NCBI RefSeq assembly: GCF_030816235.1
Contig: NZ_JAUSXT010000001.1
Span: 3,596,001-3,660,000 of the forward strand
Length of the DNA stretch: 64,000 nt
Origin: Microbacterium sp. W4I4
GTDB taxonomy: Bacteria > Actinomycetota > Actinomycetes > Actinomycetales > Microbacteriaceae
Direction of reading: 5' to 3'
Shown here: positions 8,709 to 16,870 of the stretch, in pieces
How the letters are laid out: every line of letters starts with the position of its first letter
Position numbering within the stretch: position 1 is the first letter of the stretch
Position numbers and translations under genes: made by a program
Notes under the pieces: model-generated
What the model saw: the letters and a program-made list of their open reading frames with translations, nothing else
What the model was told of the DNA's origin: nothing
Databases searched by the model: none

Positions 8709-8771
8709 GGGTGACGGCGTCGTGACCCCGTTTCGTAGCGTCGACGATACCATCCGCGTGACGCCGTCACG
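8709..8771 (+). promoter_or_regulatory. Two related palindromic sites between luxR-type gene and symporter operon
   Basis: GGGGTGACGGCGTCGTGACC-type sequence at 8707-8728 and a perfect 15-bp palindrome CGTGACG-C-CGTCACG at 8757-8771. Both share GTGACGSCGT. Possible -10 hexamers TAGCGT (8735-8740) and TACCAT (8748-8753) lie between them. They are the natural candidates for the divergent GAF-LuxR regulator. Confidence 0.5.
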
Positions 8772-8800
8772 CGGCTTCGACCATGCGGCAAGGAGGCCTC

Positions 8801-9148
8801 ATGACTGATCGGATCGACGACGAGTCCGGCGGAGGAATCGACTACATCTCGGTGGAGGAATCGGAGAGATTCCAGGGCCTGAAACGGATGCAGCGGTCAT
8901 TCGTCTTTCCTCTGGCCATCTTCTTCCTGCTCTGGTATTTCGCCTATGTCCTGCTCGCGGCATTCGCCACGGAATTCATGAGTCAGCGGGTCTGGGGTGA
9001 TATCACCGTCGGGCTGCTCTTCGGGCTCGGACAATTCGTGACGACCTTCGCGATCACCATGTGGTACGTGTCATTCGCCAACAGAAAGCTCGATCCGGTC
9101 GCCACCGAGATCCGTGAAGAACTCGAGAAGGCGCAGGTGCGCTCGTGA
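8801..9148 (+). CDS. DUF485 membrane protein
   Basis: 115 residues from ATG 8801, with AAGGAGG 5 nt upstream. Two transmembrane helices (about residues 35-57 and 68-92) flanked by charged ends; sequence pattern RFQGLKRMQRSFVFPLAIFFL is typical of DUF485. In E. coli and many bacteria a DUF485 protein (YjcH) is encoded directly before the acetate permease ActP, as here. Probably a small subunit or assembly factor of the symporter. It shares a 4-nt GTGA overlap with the next gene. Confidence 0.92.
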   Translation: MTDRIDDESGGGIDYISVEESERFQGLKRMQRSFVFPLAIFFLLWYFAYVLLAAFATEFMSQRVWGDITVGLLFGLGQFVTTFAITMWYVSFANRKLDPVATEIREELEKAQVRS

Positions 9149-10764
9149 ACATGGTTCCGCTGGCCGCAGAAGCGGTGAAGAACGACCCCGTCCTCAATAT
9201 CGCCATCTTCGGCGCGTTCGTCGCCGTGACGCTTTTCATCGTCATCCGCGCGAGCCGCAACAACAAGACCGCCGCCGACTACTACGCAGCAGGTCGGTCG
9301 TTCTCCGGAACGCAGAACGGCTTCGCCATCGCGGGGGATTACCTCTCCGCGGCATCCTTCCTCGGCATCTGCGGTGCGATCGCGATCAACGGCTATGACG
9401 GATTTCTGTATTCGATCGGGTTCCTCGTGGCCTGGCTGGTGGCTCTCCTGCTCGTCGCCGAGCTCATGCGCAACACCGGCAAGTTCACGATGGCCGACGT
9501 GCTGGCATTCCGGCTCAAGCAGCGTCCGGTGCGGCTCGCCGCGGCGATCACGACGCTCGCGGTGTGCTTCTTCTATCTGCTCGCGCAGATGTCCGGTGCG
9601 GGCGCGCTCGTCTCGCTGCTGCTGGGCATCGACAGCAAGGTGGGCCAATCCCTCGTGATCGCCGTCGTCGGCGTGCTGATGATCGTTTACGTGCTGATCG
9701 GCGGAATGAAGGGCACGACCTGGGTGCAGATCGTCAAGGCGGTGCTGCTGATCCTCGGCGCGATCGCGATGACCATCTGGGTCATGGCGCTGCACGGCTT
9801 CAACCTGAGCGCTCTGCTGGAGCACGCCGTGCAGAATTCTCCCGCCGGTGACAAGATCCTCGGGCCGGGGCTGAAGTACGGCGCCAATCCGCTCGACTTC
9901 CTCTCCCTCGGCATGGCGCTGGTGCTGGGAACCGCGGGCCTGCCGCACGTGCTGATGCGCTTCTACACGGTGCCGACGGCCAAGGAGGCGCGTCGTTCGG
10001 TGGTCTGGGCGATCTGGCTGATCGGCCTCTTCTACCTGCTGACCCTGGTGCTCGGCTACGGCGCCGGCGCGCTGGTGGGGCCGGAGACGATCTCGAACGC
10101 ACCGGGCGGTGTGAACTCCGCCGCCCCGTTGCTGGCTCAGGCGCTGGGTGGGCCGCTGCTGATGGGCTTCATCTCGGCCGTCGCGTTCGCGACGATCCTC
10201 GCGGTCGTCGCCGGACTCACCATCACCGCCGCCGCCTCGTTCGCGCACGACATCTACTCGAACGTGATCAAGCGAGGCAAGGACGGCAAGGGCGTGTCCG
10301 ACCCGGCGTCCGAGGTGAAGATCGCGCGGCGCACCGTGATCGTCATCGGCATCCTCGCCATCATCGGTGGAATCGGGGCGCAGGGGCAGAACATCGCCTT
10401 CCTCGTCGCGCTGGCGTTCGCCATCGCCGCGTCCGCGAACCTGCCGACGATCCTCTACTCGCTGTTCTGGAAGCGCTTCAACACCCGCGGTGCTGTCTGG
10501 AGCATGTACGGCGGCCTGGCCGCAGCGATCGGCCTCATCGTCATCTCGCCGGTCTTCTCCGGCAGCGAGACCTCGATGATCCCGGGAATCGACATCGCGA
10601 TCTTCCCGTTGAGCAACCCTGGCATCATCTCCATCCCGCTCGGGTTCCTGCTCGGCTGGTTGGGGACGGTGACGGCGAAGACCGCTGAGTCGCGCGCACT
10701 GGCCGCGGAGATGGAGGTGCGCTCGCTCACCGGTTTCGGTGCGGAGAAGGCTGTGGAGCATTAG
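9145..10764 (+). CDS. Solute:sodium symporter, ActP-like
   Basis: 539 residues with about 13 hydrophobic helices (N-terminus outside, typical of the SSS family). Signature stretches include AAGRSFSGTQNGFAIAGDYL near residue 52 and GLPHVLMRFYTVPTAKEAR near 265, as in acetate/monocarboxylate permeases. Expected role: sodium- or proton-coupled uptake of acetate, propionate or pyruvate. The start is GTG 9145 or ATG 9151; the GTG gives the classic 4-nt overlap with the DUF485 gene. Length is normal. Probably controlled by the divergent GAF-LuxR protein. Confidence 0.92.
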   Translation: MNMVPLAAEAVKNDPVLNIAIFGAFVAVTLFIVIRASRNNKTAADYYAAGRSFSGTQNGFAIAGDYLSAASFLGICGAIAINGYDGFLYSIGFLVAWLVALLLVAELMRNTGKFTMADVLAFRLKQRPVRLAAAITTLAVCFFYLLAQMSGAGALVSLLLGIDSKVGQSLVIAVVGVLMIVYVLIGGMKGTTWVQIVKAVLLILGAIAMTIWVMALHGFNLSALLEHAVQNSPAGDKILGPGLKYGANPLDFLSLGMALVLGTAGLPHVLMRFYTVPTAKEARRSVVWAIWLIGLFYLLTLVLGYGAGALVGPETISNAPGGVNSAAPLLAQALGGPLLMGFISAVAFATILAVVAGLTITAAASFAHDIYSNVIKRGKDGKGVSDPASEVKIARRTVIVIGILAIIGGIGAQGQNIAFLVALAFAIAASANLPTILYSLFWKRFNTRGAVWSMYGGLAAAIGLIVISPVFSGSETSMIPGIDIAIFPLSNPGIISIPLGFLLGWLGTVTAKTAESRALAAEMEVRSLTGFGAEKAVEH

Positions 10765-10794
10765 TCCCGCGCCCCACGTGAAGTGACCACAGGA

Positions 10795-10827
10795 GCGGAG
10801 CCCGGCGGCCTACACGCCGGGCTCCGC
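10795..10827 (+). terminator. Bidirectional terminator
   Basis: Perfect 13-bp stem (10795-10807 with 10815-10827, loop GCCTACA) followed by TTCGTTC; between the symporter gene and the convergent alkyltransferase-like gene. Confidence 0.85.
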
Positions 10828-10832
10828 TTCGT

Positions 10833-11360
10833 TCACGACCTCGACGCGGCGTCGCGTTCGAGGTCGAGCAGGAAGTGCTTGCGCTCCGGATGTGCGCCGT
10901 AGTGACCCGGGGTGCCGTCGGAGCGGATGACGCGGTGCACCGGCACGATCACGGAGAACGGTGTGAGCCGGCAGGCGGTCCCCACCGCACGCGCGGCCCC
11001 TGGGGCGCCCGCGCGCACCGCCACCTCTCCGTAGCTCATCGTCTCGCCCCACGGGATCTCGCACACCGCCCGCATCGCCGCGAGAGCGAAGCCGTCGATC
11101 AGGCGCCAGTCGAACGCGATCCGCTCGTCGAATCGCATCGGGGCGCCGTCGAAGTAGTCCGCCAGCAGGTGCGCCAGCTCGTCAGCCGCCCCGGGGGCGT
11201 ACTCCGGCACCGTCCGCAGTCGCCTGCTCACGCTCTCCAGCAGCCACGGCACGGTCGTGTCCTCGGCCTCGGACAGGTCGAAGCTCACGATCCCGGCATC
11301 CGAGAACACGGCGAGCGCATCGCCGAACGGCGTCGGGGTGAAGTCGTATCGAAAACTCAT
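10833..11360 (-). CDS. Alkyltransferase-like protein lacking the acceptor cysteine
   Basis: 175 residues from ATG 11360 (MSFRYDFTPTPFGDAL). It has the fold of O6-alkylguanine-DNA alkyltransferases: the MSYGEVA segment with the base-flipping tyrosine, the ARAVGTA DNA-binding helix with its arginine finger, and the active-site loop. The loop reads IVPVHRVIRSDG: the acceptor Cys of PCHRV is Val (codon GTG at 10938-10940, residue 141). It therefore cannot accept an alkyl group. Known alkyltransferase-like (ATL) proteins carry Trp or Ala there and flag damage for nucleotide excision repair; the same role is plausible. A methyltransferase name would be misleading. Confidence 0.85.
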   Translation of the reverse strand: MSFRYDFTPTPFGDALAVFSDAGIVSFDLSEAEDTTVPWLLESVSRRLRTVPEYAPGAADELAHLLADYFDGAPMRFDERIAFDWRLIDGFALAAMRAVCEIPWGETMSYGEVAVRAGAPGAARAVGTACRLTPFSVIVPVHRVIRSDGTPGHYGAHPERKHFLLDLERDAASRS

Positions 11361-11551
11361 GTCACCATCATCCTTCGGCCTCGCGGTCTCGGCGGCGCTG
11401 ATCCCGGTGGCGGTGCACAACTCGCATGTACTCCGCTTGTGTGCAGGACTATTCGCCATCGCATCCCGATCCGCGGCCTCCGGGGGACCGCAATCCTCGC
11501 AATGCGGCCGGGAATACCAGCGCCGGCGCGCGTCGCGCCTAGGCTTTGGGT

Positions 11552-14500
11552 GTGTGGCGACGTGAGGCGAAAGGCGCCGAGGACGCGGGAGAGGATGCCG
11601 CGATGAACCTCGGAGAGCTCAGCGACTCATCGACGGGAGTCGACATCGCCCATGCTGCCGAAGCGCGGCGCACCGAGCTGCGCGCCGAGGCCGCTGATCT
11701 GGGCGGCGCGTCTGCGCTGGTGCTCTTCGGGGACGACCCTGACGCGGGCATCGACATCTCCAAGGCGCACCCGGGGAGTCTGCCGCAGTTCATCACCGGC
11801 CGCTCCACGCTGCTGTCCAATCTGTTCCGCGATGAGGTGGGGCTGCGCACCGCGCGGATGGCAGCCGAGCGCATCGCCGCCCGCAGCACCGAGCTGCGTA
11901 CGGTCCGCGGCATCGACGCCGTGCGCCTGGCCGTCGGGATCGCGCGCTGGCGCGTCGGCGGTGTCGACTTCTCCGCGCCGGTGCTGCTGCGCCCGCTGGC
12001 GATCCGTCGCCATCATTCCGACTTCGAGCTGAAGCTGCAGGGCGCCTTCGAGGTGAACCCCGAACTGGTGCGCGCCGCACGCGACCACTTCGGCCTCACC
12101 CTCGATCCCGCGGGGCTCGCCGCGCTGGCCTACGACGGCGGCATCTTCAAGCCGCAGCCGGTCATCGATCAGCTCCGAGCGCTCACGAGCTCGATCGACA
12201 CGTTCGCGGTGCACCCGCGCCTGGTCGTCTCGACCTTCGCGGACGTCGCCGGCGCCATGGTGCGCGACATGGTGAACCTCGATCACCCGGTGCTCAACGC
12301 ACTGGGCGGCCATATCGACGACCGCGAGCAGGTGACCGCGCGGCGCGAGCAGCCCGCCGTCAGTGCGGCGGACGATCGCGCTCCGGCGTCGGAGACGCTT
12401 CTGCTCGATGCGGATGCCGAGCAGGAGGAGGTGCTGGCGCGGATCGCGGCCGGGCACTCGCTGGTCGTGTCCACCCTGCCGGGGACGGGCGGCACGCAGA
12501 CGGTGATCAATGCACTCGGCGCGATGGTGCGCGCCGGCCGTCGTGTGCTGGTCGTGTCGACACGGCGCTCCACGCTCGACGGCGTCCGCCACCGTCTGGC
12601 CGGCATCGGGCTCGACGGACTCGCGGTGTCGCCGGTCAGCGTGCGACGCGACCTGATCACCTCCATCGCCCGCAGCGAGAAGGCCGGACAGCCCAAGGCC
12701 ACCGAGGTCGACGAGGCGCTGGTGCGGCTGCGCACCGTGCTGCGCGACTACCGTCGCGCGCTCACCCAGCCGGTCGGACGCACGGGGGCATCCGTCCTCG
12801 ACGCGACGCGGCAGCTGACGCGCATGGCGCTTCTGCCCTCTCCGCCGTCGACAGGGGCGCGGCTGTCGATGCAGACCCTGGAGGGACTCGCCGGAGACCG
12901 CACCGAGGCCGCACAGGCGCTGACCCGTGCGGCCAAGCTGGGGGAATTCCGCTTCGGTCCCGACGATTCGCCCTGGTACGGTGTCAGCTTCGACAGCACC
13001 GAGGCCGCCCAGAAGACGCACGCGCTCGCCGGTGAGCTGCACGGCACATCGGTGCCGTCGCTGCTCGAGCGCGGGTACGCGCTGATCGCGCAGACCCGCA
13101 TGCGGCCGTTCGCGACCATCGACGAGCTCGGTGAGTACCTGCAGCTGCTGAAGGGCGTGCGCGACTCGCTCGACCGCTTCAGCCCGACCGTCTTCGAGCG
13201 TCCGCTGGGCGAGTTGATCCAAGCCCACGGATCCCGTCGCGATGCCCCAGGGATGTCGGCCGCCAACCGCCGCCGGCTCAAGCGTCTCGCCCGGGAGTAC
13301 GTGCGCCCCGGTGCTCAGGTCTCAGAGATGCACGAGTCCCTGCTGCGCATCCAGGCCCAGCGTGCGAAGTGGCAGCGCTACGTCGACGCCGGCGTCGCAC
13401 CGCAGGTGCCGCTCGGCCTGTCCGACGTGCATGTCGCCTGGCAGCGGGTCTCGGCAGAGCTCGCCGAGCTGGATGCCGCACTGGGCCGCAAGGAGCCGCT
13501 GAGCGCGCTGCCCGTCGCCAGGCTGGTGCGCACGCTGTCGGGGCTCGCCGCCCGCTCCGCCGTCTTCGACAACCTCGTCGAGCGCACCCGGCTGCGCGAC
13601 ACCCTCACCGGGATGGGTCTGCGTCCGCTGCTGTCCGACCTGTCGGTGCGCCATGTGCCGGAGGAGCGCGTCTCTGACGAGCTGGAGTTCGCCTGGTGGC
13701 AGTCGCTCCTCGAGCGTGCGCTGCAGGACGACCGCTCGCTGCTCGGCGCGAACACTTCGGTGGTCGATCGCCTCGAGCGCGACTTCCGCCTGGTCGACGA
13801 GGCGCACACGGCCATGGCCGGCCCGCTGCTGTCCTGGAACCTGGCGAACCAGTGGCGCATCGCGATCGTCGACGAGCCCGAGCAGGCGAGTCACCTGCGC
13901 CGTGCGCTCAAGCAGGGCGATGCGACCACGGCCGAGATCATCTCGGCCGCTCCCGACCTCACGCGCGTGCTGGCGCCGGTCTGGATCGCCTCGCCCTATC
14001 AGGTGCCCGAGATCCCGGATTCCGTCGAGTTCGATGCTGTGCTGCTCGTGGATGCCGCCGCGGTGAACCTCGCCGAGGCCGCACCCGCCATCCGTCGGGC
14101 CCGGCAGATCGTCGCGTTCGGCGACCCGGTCACGCAGCGTCCGACTCCGTTCACCGTCGCCACTCTGCCGGATGCCGAGTGGGAGGCGGAGGTGCCCTTC
14201 GACGACGTGTCGGTGTTCGAGCGCCTCGCCGATCTGTTCCCCGTGATGACGCTGACGCACAGCTACCGGGCCGGGGGAGAGGACCTCGCCGAGCTCATCA
14301 ACGATGCCTTCTACGGCGGCGAGATCGTCTCTCTCCCGTGGGCGGGCTCCTACCTCGGCCGCGGCAGTCTGACCGTCGACTACGTCGAGGGCGGTGTCGG
14401 CAATCCCGACCCCGAGTCCGGTGCGGTGGAGAGTCCGGATGCCGAGGTCGCGCGCGTCGTGACGCTCGTCGTCGAGCATGCGATCAACCGCCCGGCGGAG

Positions 14501-15259
14501 TCGCTCATGGTCGTCACCGCCAGCAGGCGGCACGCCGAGCGGGTGCGCGCGGCTGTGGCATCCGCCTTCTCCGGACGATCCGACGTGGCCGAGTTCGTCG
14601 GCCGTGACACCGCCGAGCCGTTCGCCGTGCTCACCCTCGAGGAATCGGTGGCGGAGAGCCGCGACCGCGTGATCTTCTCGCTGGGGTTCGGCCTGACCAG
14701 GCACGGACGCGTGCTCAGCGATTTCGGCGACCTGTCGCAGGACGACGGCGAGCGGCTGCTCACGGTCGGCATGACCCGTGCCCGCCGCTCGATGGTGATC
14801 GTGTCCTGCATCCGACCGTCCGCGTTCGATGAGGGCCGTCTCGAGTACGGGGCGTCCACCCTCATGTCGATCCTCGGAGGTCTCGCCGCCCGCAGTCGCG
14901 ACGCGCGCCTCGAGGATCTCGCCGACCCCCTGACCCTCGCTCTCGCCCGCGAGCTGCGGCGACTGGGTGCGGCGGTCGACGTCGACTACCGCGGGCTGCT
15001 GCCGCTGGTCGCGCAGCACGACGGACGTGCGGTCGTGATCGAGTCCGATCCGGAGTCGCGCGATGAGTCCCTGCGGGAGAGCCTGCGCCTGCGCCCGCAG
15101 GTGCTGCGCAGACTCGGGTGGCACTATGTGCGTGTGCACGCCTTCGATCTCTACAGCGACCCTGCGACGGTCGCCCGTCGCATCGCCACGGTCCTCGGGA
15201 TCGAGGAGGGCGCGGTTCGCGCGGACAACGACACGCAGCCGCTCGACTTCGATGAGTGA
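11552..15259 (+). CDS. Large SF1 helicase-like protein with degenerate Walker motifs
   Basis: 1235 residues from GTG 11552, chosen because TAGGCT (11540-11545) ends 6 nt before it (leaderless). The N-terminal 290 residues resemble DUF4011-type regions. The phosphate-loop equivalent near residue 308 reads LPGTGGTQT: the essential Lys is Gly. The Walker B equivalent near 830 reads LLVDAAAV, so the DE pair is DA. Motif III (GDPVTQRP, about 857), an SYR motif (about 900) and motif VI (GMTRARRS, about 1072) remain. Residues 1125-1225 look like a PD-(D/E)xK/DUF559-type nuclease fold (AVVIESDPE). Probably does not hydrolyse ATP by the usual mechanism. Overlaps the next gene by 8 nt. Confidence 0.8.
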   Translation: MWRREAKGAEDAGEDAAMNLGELSDSSTGVDIAHAAEARRTELRAEAADLGGASALVLFGDDPDAGIDISKAHPGSLPQFITGRSTLLSNLFRDEVGLRTARMAAERIAARSTELRTVRGIDAVRLAVGIARWRVGGVDFSAPVLLRPLAIRRHHSDFELKLQGAFEVNPELVRAARDHFGLTLDPAGLAALAYDGGIFKPQPVIDQLRALTSSIDTFAVHPRLVVSTFADVAGAMVRDMVNLDHPVLNALGGHIDDREQVTARREQPAVSAADDRAPASETLLLDADAEQEEVLARIAAGHSLVVSTLPGTGGTQTVINALGAMVRAGRRVLVVSTRRSTLDGVRHRLAGIGLDGLAVSPVSVRRDLITSIARSEKAGQPKATEVDEALVRLRTVLRDYRRALTQPVGRTGASVLDATRQLTRMALLPSPPSTGARLSMQTLEGLAGDRTEAAQALTRAAKLGEFRFGPDDSPWYGVSFDSTEAAQKTHALAGELHGTSVPSLLERGYALIAQTRMRPFATIDELGEYLQLLKGVRDSLDRFSPTVFERPLGELIQAHGSRRDAPGMSAANRRRLKRLAREYVRPGAQVSEMHESLLRIQAQRAKWQRYVDAGVAPQVPLGLSDVHVAWQRVSAELAELDAALGRKEPLSALPVARLVRTLSGLAARSAVFDNLVERTRLRDTLTGMGLRPLLSDLSVRHVPEERVSDELEFAWWQSLLERALQDDRSLLGANTSVVDRLERDFRLVDEAHTAMAGPLLSWNLANQWRIAIVDEPEQASHLRRALKQGDATTAEIISAAPDLTRVLAPVWIASPYQVPEIPDSVEFDAVLLVDAAAVNLAEAAPAIRRARQIVAFGDPVTQRPTPFTVATLPDAEWEAEVPFDDVSVFERLADLFPVMTLTHSYRAGGEDLAELINDAFYGGEIVSLPWAGSYLGRGSLTVDYVEGGVGNPDPESGAVESPDAEVARVVTLVVEHAINRPAESLMVVTASRRHAERVRAAVASAFSGRSDVAEFVGRDTAEPFAVLTLEESVAESRDRVIFSLGFGLTRHGRVLSDFGDLSQDDGERLLTVGMTRARRSMVIVSCIRPSAFDEGRLEYGASTLMSILGGLAARSRDARLEDLADPLTLALARELRRLGAAVDVDYRGLLPLVAQHDGRAVVIESDPESRDESLRESLRLRPQVLRRLGWHYVRVHAFDLYSDPATVARRIATVLGIEEGAVRADNDTQPLDFDE

Positions 15260-15431
15260 GCAGGACCGCCAGCACGTGGTGCGCGTTCCCGGATCCCGCC
15301 GCGCGAAGCTGACGCGGGTCGAGGGGACGACCGCGGAGCCGCATGTCAGGGACGAGCGCACGGCGGGCACCACGGATGACCACGGTCCCAACGATGATCG
15401 GATGCTGCGGGAAGTCCCTCCGCATTATTGA
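15252..15431 (+). CDS. Conserved small hydrophilic protein
   Basis: 59 residues (MSEQDRQHVVRVPGSRRAKL ... REVPPHY) translated from ATG 15252, which overlaps the stop of the helicase-like gene by 8 nt. It is highly charged with no membrane segment or recognised domain. Proteins of this look, ending in a VPPHY-like tail and encoded after the same large gene, recur in Microbacterium genomes as I recall them; this should be confirmed. Translational coupling suggests it works with the helicase-like protein. Function unknown. Confidence 0.75.
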   Translation: MSEQDRQHVVRVPGSRRAKLTRVEGTTAEPHVRDERTAGTTDDHGPNDDRMLREVPPHY

Positions 15432-15445
15432 GTCGCATACAGCAG

Positions 15446-15475
15446 AACGCCCCGCCCCCGAAGGGGCAGGGCGTT
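15446..15475 (+). terminator. Bidirectional terminator
   Basis: 13-bp stem with one mismatch (15446-15458 with 15463-15475, loop CGAA) between the small protein gene and convergent mscL. Confidence 0.8.
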
Positions 15476-15495
15476 CGCTGATTCGGTGGGTCCGG

Positions 15496-15900
15496 TCAGA
15501 CTGCGTTGTTCTTGCGCAGCGCGTCGCGGATCTCGATGAGCAGCTCCTGCTCGCTGGGCAGGGTCTCCTCCTCGACAGCCGGGTTCTTCGCGGCCTGACG
15601 CTCCTTGTACTTGTTCATCGGCAGAACCAGCGCCACGTACACGACGAGCGCAGTGGCCAGGAACGTGATGAGGGCCGAGATGATCGCACCGATGCCCAGG
15701 TGGACGTCTGCGAAGAGTCCCGGGAAGTCGATCGTCCACTTCCCCAGATCGCCGCTCGGCACGAAAGCGCCCAGAAGCGGGTTGACGACGGCCTCGACGA
15801 ACGCGTTCACGACCGCGGCGAATGCCGCGCCGATGACGACCGCCACGGCGAGGTCGATGACGTTCCCCTTGGTGATGAATTCCTTGAATCCCTGGATCAT
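15496..15900 (-). CDS. mscL: Large-conductance mechanosensitive channel
   Basis: 134 residues. Begins MIQGFKEFITKGNVIDLAVAVVIGAAF, the diagnostic MscL start: an amphipathic N-terminal helix then TM1 with the gate glycines. TM2 is at about residues 70-95 (IISALITFLATALVVY), and a charged C-terminal bundle ends the chain. Homopentamer in the cytoplasmic membrane that releases solutes on hypo-osmotic shock. Length is normal. Upstream is a clear Shine-Dalgarno (GGGAGAA). It is followed by a terminator shared with the convergent gene. Confidence 0.96.
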   Translation of the reverse strand: MIQGFKEFITKGNVIDLAVAVVIGAAFAAVVNAFVEAVVNPLLGAFVPSGDLGKWTIDFPGLFADVHLGIGAIISALITFLATALVVYVALVLPMNKYKERQAAKNPAVEEETLPSEQELLIEIRDALRKNNAV

Positions 15901-15926
15901 GGTTCTCCCTGTGGGGTTCTGCGACC

Positions 15927-16199
15927 TCAGGCTGAGGTCGTGGACTTCGCAGGCGCCGGGGTGGAGCTTGTCGAGGTGTCCGGTTTAGATGATGCCGGAT
16001 CCTTCTTCGTCTCACCAGTATTTCGTCGCGAGTCGGTGCGATAGAAGCCCGACCCGTTGAAGGTGACTCCGACCGTTCCATACTGCTTGCGCAGCGCCCC
16101 GCCGCACTCCGGGCAGATCGTGAGGGAGTCCTCGGAGAAGCTCTGCACGGCATCGAAGCGGTGCTCGCACGCCGTGCAGGCGTAGGCGTAGGTGGGCAT
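15927..16199 (-). CDS. FmdB-type zinc ribbon protein
   Basis: 90 residues. Residues 1-45 are a FmdB zinc ribbon with CTAC and CPEC cysteine pairs, followed by GVTFNGSGFYRTDSRR, a typical FmdB tail motif. The last 30 residues are a Ser/Thr/Pro/Lys low-complexity tail. FmdB was named as a putative regulator of formamidase, but most homologues have no proven function. It lies between mscL and the 5-formyl-THF cyclo-ligase gene on the same strand, 12 nt after the latter, and is probably co-transcribed with it. Confidence 0.9.
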   Translation of the reverse strand: MPTYAYACTACEHRFDAVQSFSEDSLTICPECGGALRKQYGTVGVTFNGSGFYRTDSRRNTGETKKDPASSKPDTSTSSTPAPAKSTTSA

Positions 16200-16211
16200 G
16201 GAACGCTCCTG

Positions 16212-16808
16212 TCAGTTCCGCGCGGGCGACAGCGTGATGGTCTGCGTCGGGGTGACGATGCCATCGACCGGCTGGTCGTGGACCTCGCGCGGCAGCGAAT
16301 CGAGTACTTCCGAATCATAGATCACGGCGTAGACGGGAGGGCACTTCTCCATCGAGCCGATGGTCTTGTCGAAGTAGCCGCGCCCCCAGCCCAGGCGCGT
16401 GCCGGTGCGGTCGATCGCCGCCGCCGGGATGATCATCAGATCGACGTCGTTCACCGCGATCGGGCCGAGCACCTCGCCGGTGGGCTCCGGAAGTCCGTAC
16501 AGGCCCTCGGAGATCTCCTCGGTGTCGTCGGCGACCGCCCAGTCCAGCAGTCCGTCCGCCCGGGTGATGGGAAGCAGCACCCGGATGCCGCGTGCCACCG
16601 CATCGCGGACGAAGCCCCGCGTGTCCGGCTCGGTCGTGGTCGACAGGAAGCAGGAGACCGAACGGGCCCCGTGCTCCTCCACAAGAGCGTCGAGCTGGGC
16701 GGCTATGCCGGATGCGGCGGCCTCCCGCTGCGCATCCGAGAGCAGCTGCCTGCGCTCGCGGAGCTCTGCCCGCAGGGCCCGCTTCTGCTGCTCTGCTTCG
16801 CTCGACAT
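16212..16808 (-). CDS. 5-formyltetrahydrofolate cyclo-ligase
   Basis: 198 residues, ATG 16808. Converts 5-formyl-THF to 5,10-methenyl-THF with ATP (folate one-carbon pool). Family features: basic N-terminal helix (RAELRERRQLLS), substrate-loop LLPITRADG, and the nucleotide-binding GWGRGYFDK motif near residue 142. Length is normal. A TATGAT -10 on the minus strand (16815-16820) ends 6 nt before ATG, so the message is probably leaderless. Divergent from galU; the two promoters share only about 60 bp. Confidence 0.94.
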   Translation of the reverse strand: MSSEAEQQKRALRAELRERRQLLSDAQREAAASGIAAQLDALVEEHGARSVSCFLSTTTEPDTRGFVRDAVARGIRVLLPITRADGLLDWAVADDTEEISEGLYGLPEPTGEVLGPIAVNDVDLMIIPAAAIDRTGTRLGWGRGYFDKTIGSMEKCPPVYAVIYDSEVLDSLPREVHDQPVDGIVTPTQTITLSPARN

Positions 16809-16870
16809 GCTCCGATCATACGGCGGGGGCTGTCGGTCCTCGCCGGGGATCCCGCCGCTATGCTGACCGG

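Noticed and set aside
8983..10761. 592-codon minus-strand frame opposite the DUF485/symporter genes
   Set aside because: Antisense shadow; the plus strand encodes clear membrane proteins.
13322..15391. Long minus-strand open frame (about 690 codons) opposite the helicase-like gene
   Set aside because: Shadow of the GC-rich coding strand: composition is His/Arg/Gly-rich noise with no domain, and the plus-strand gene has clear motifs.
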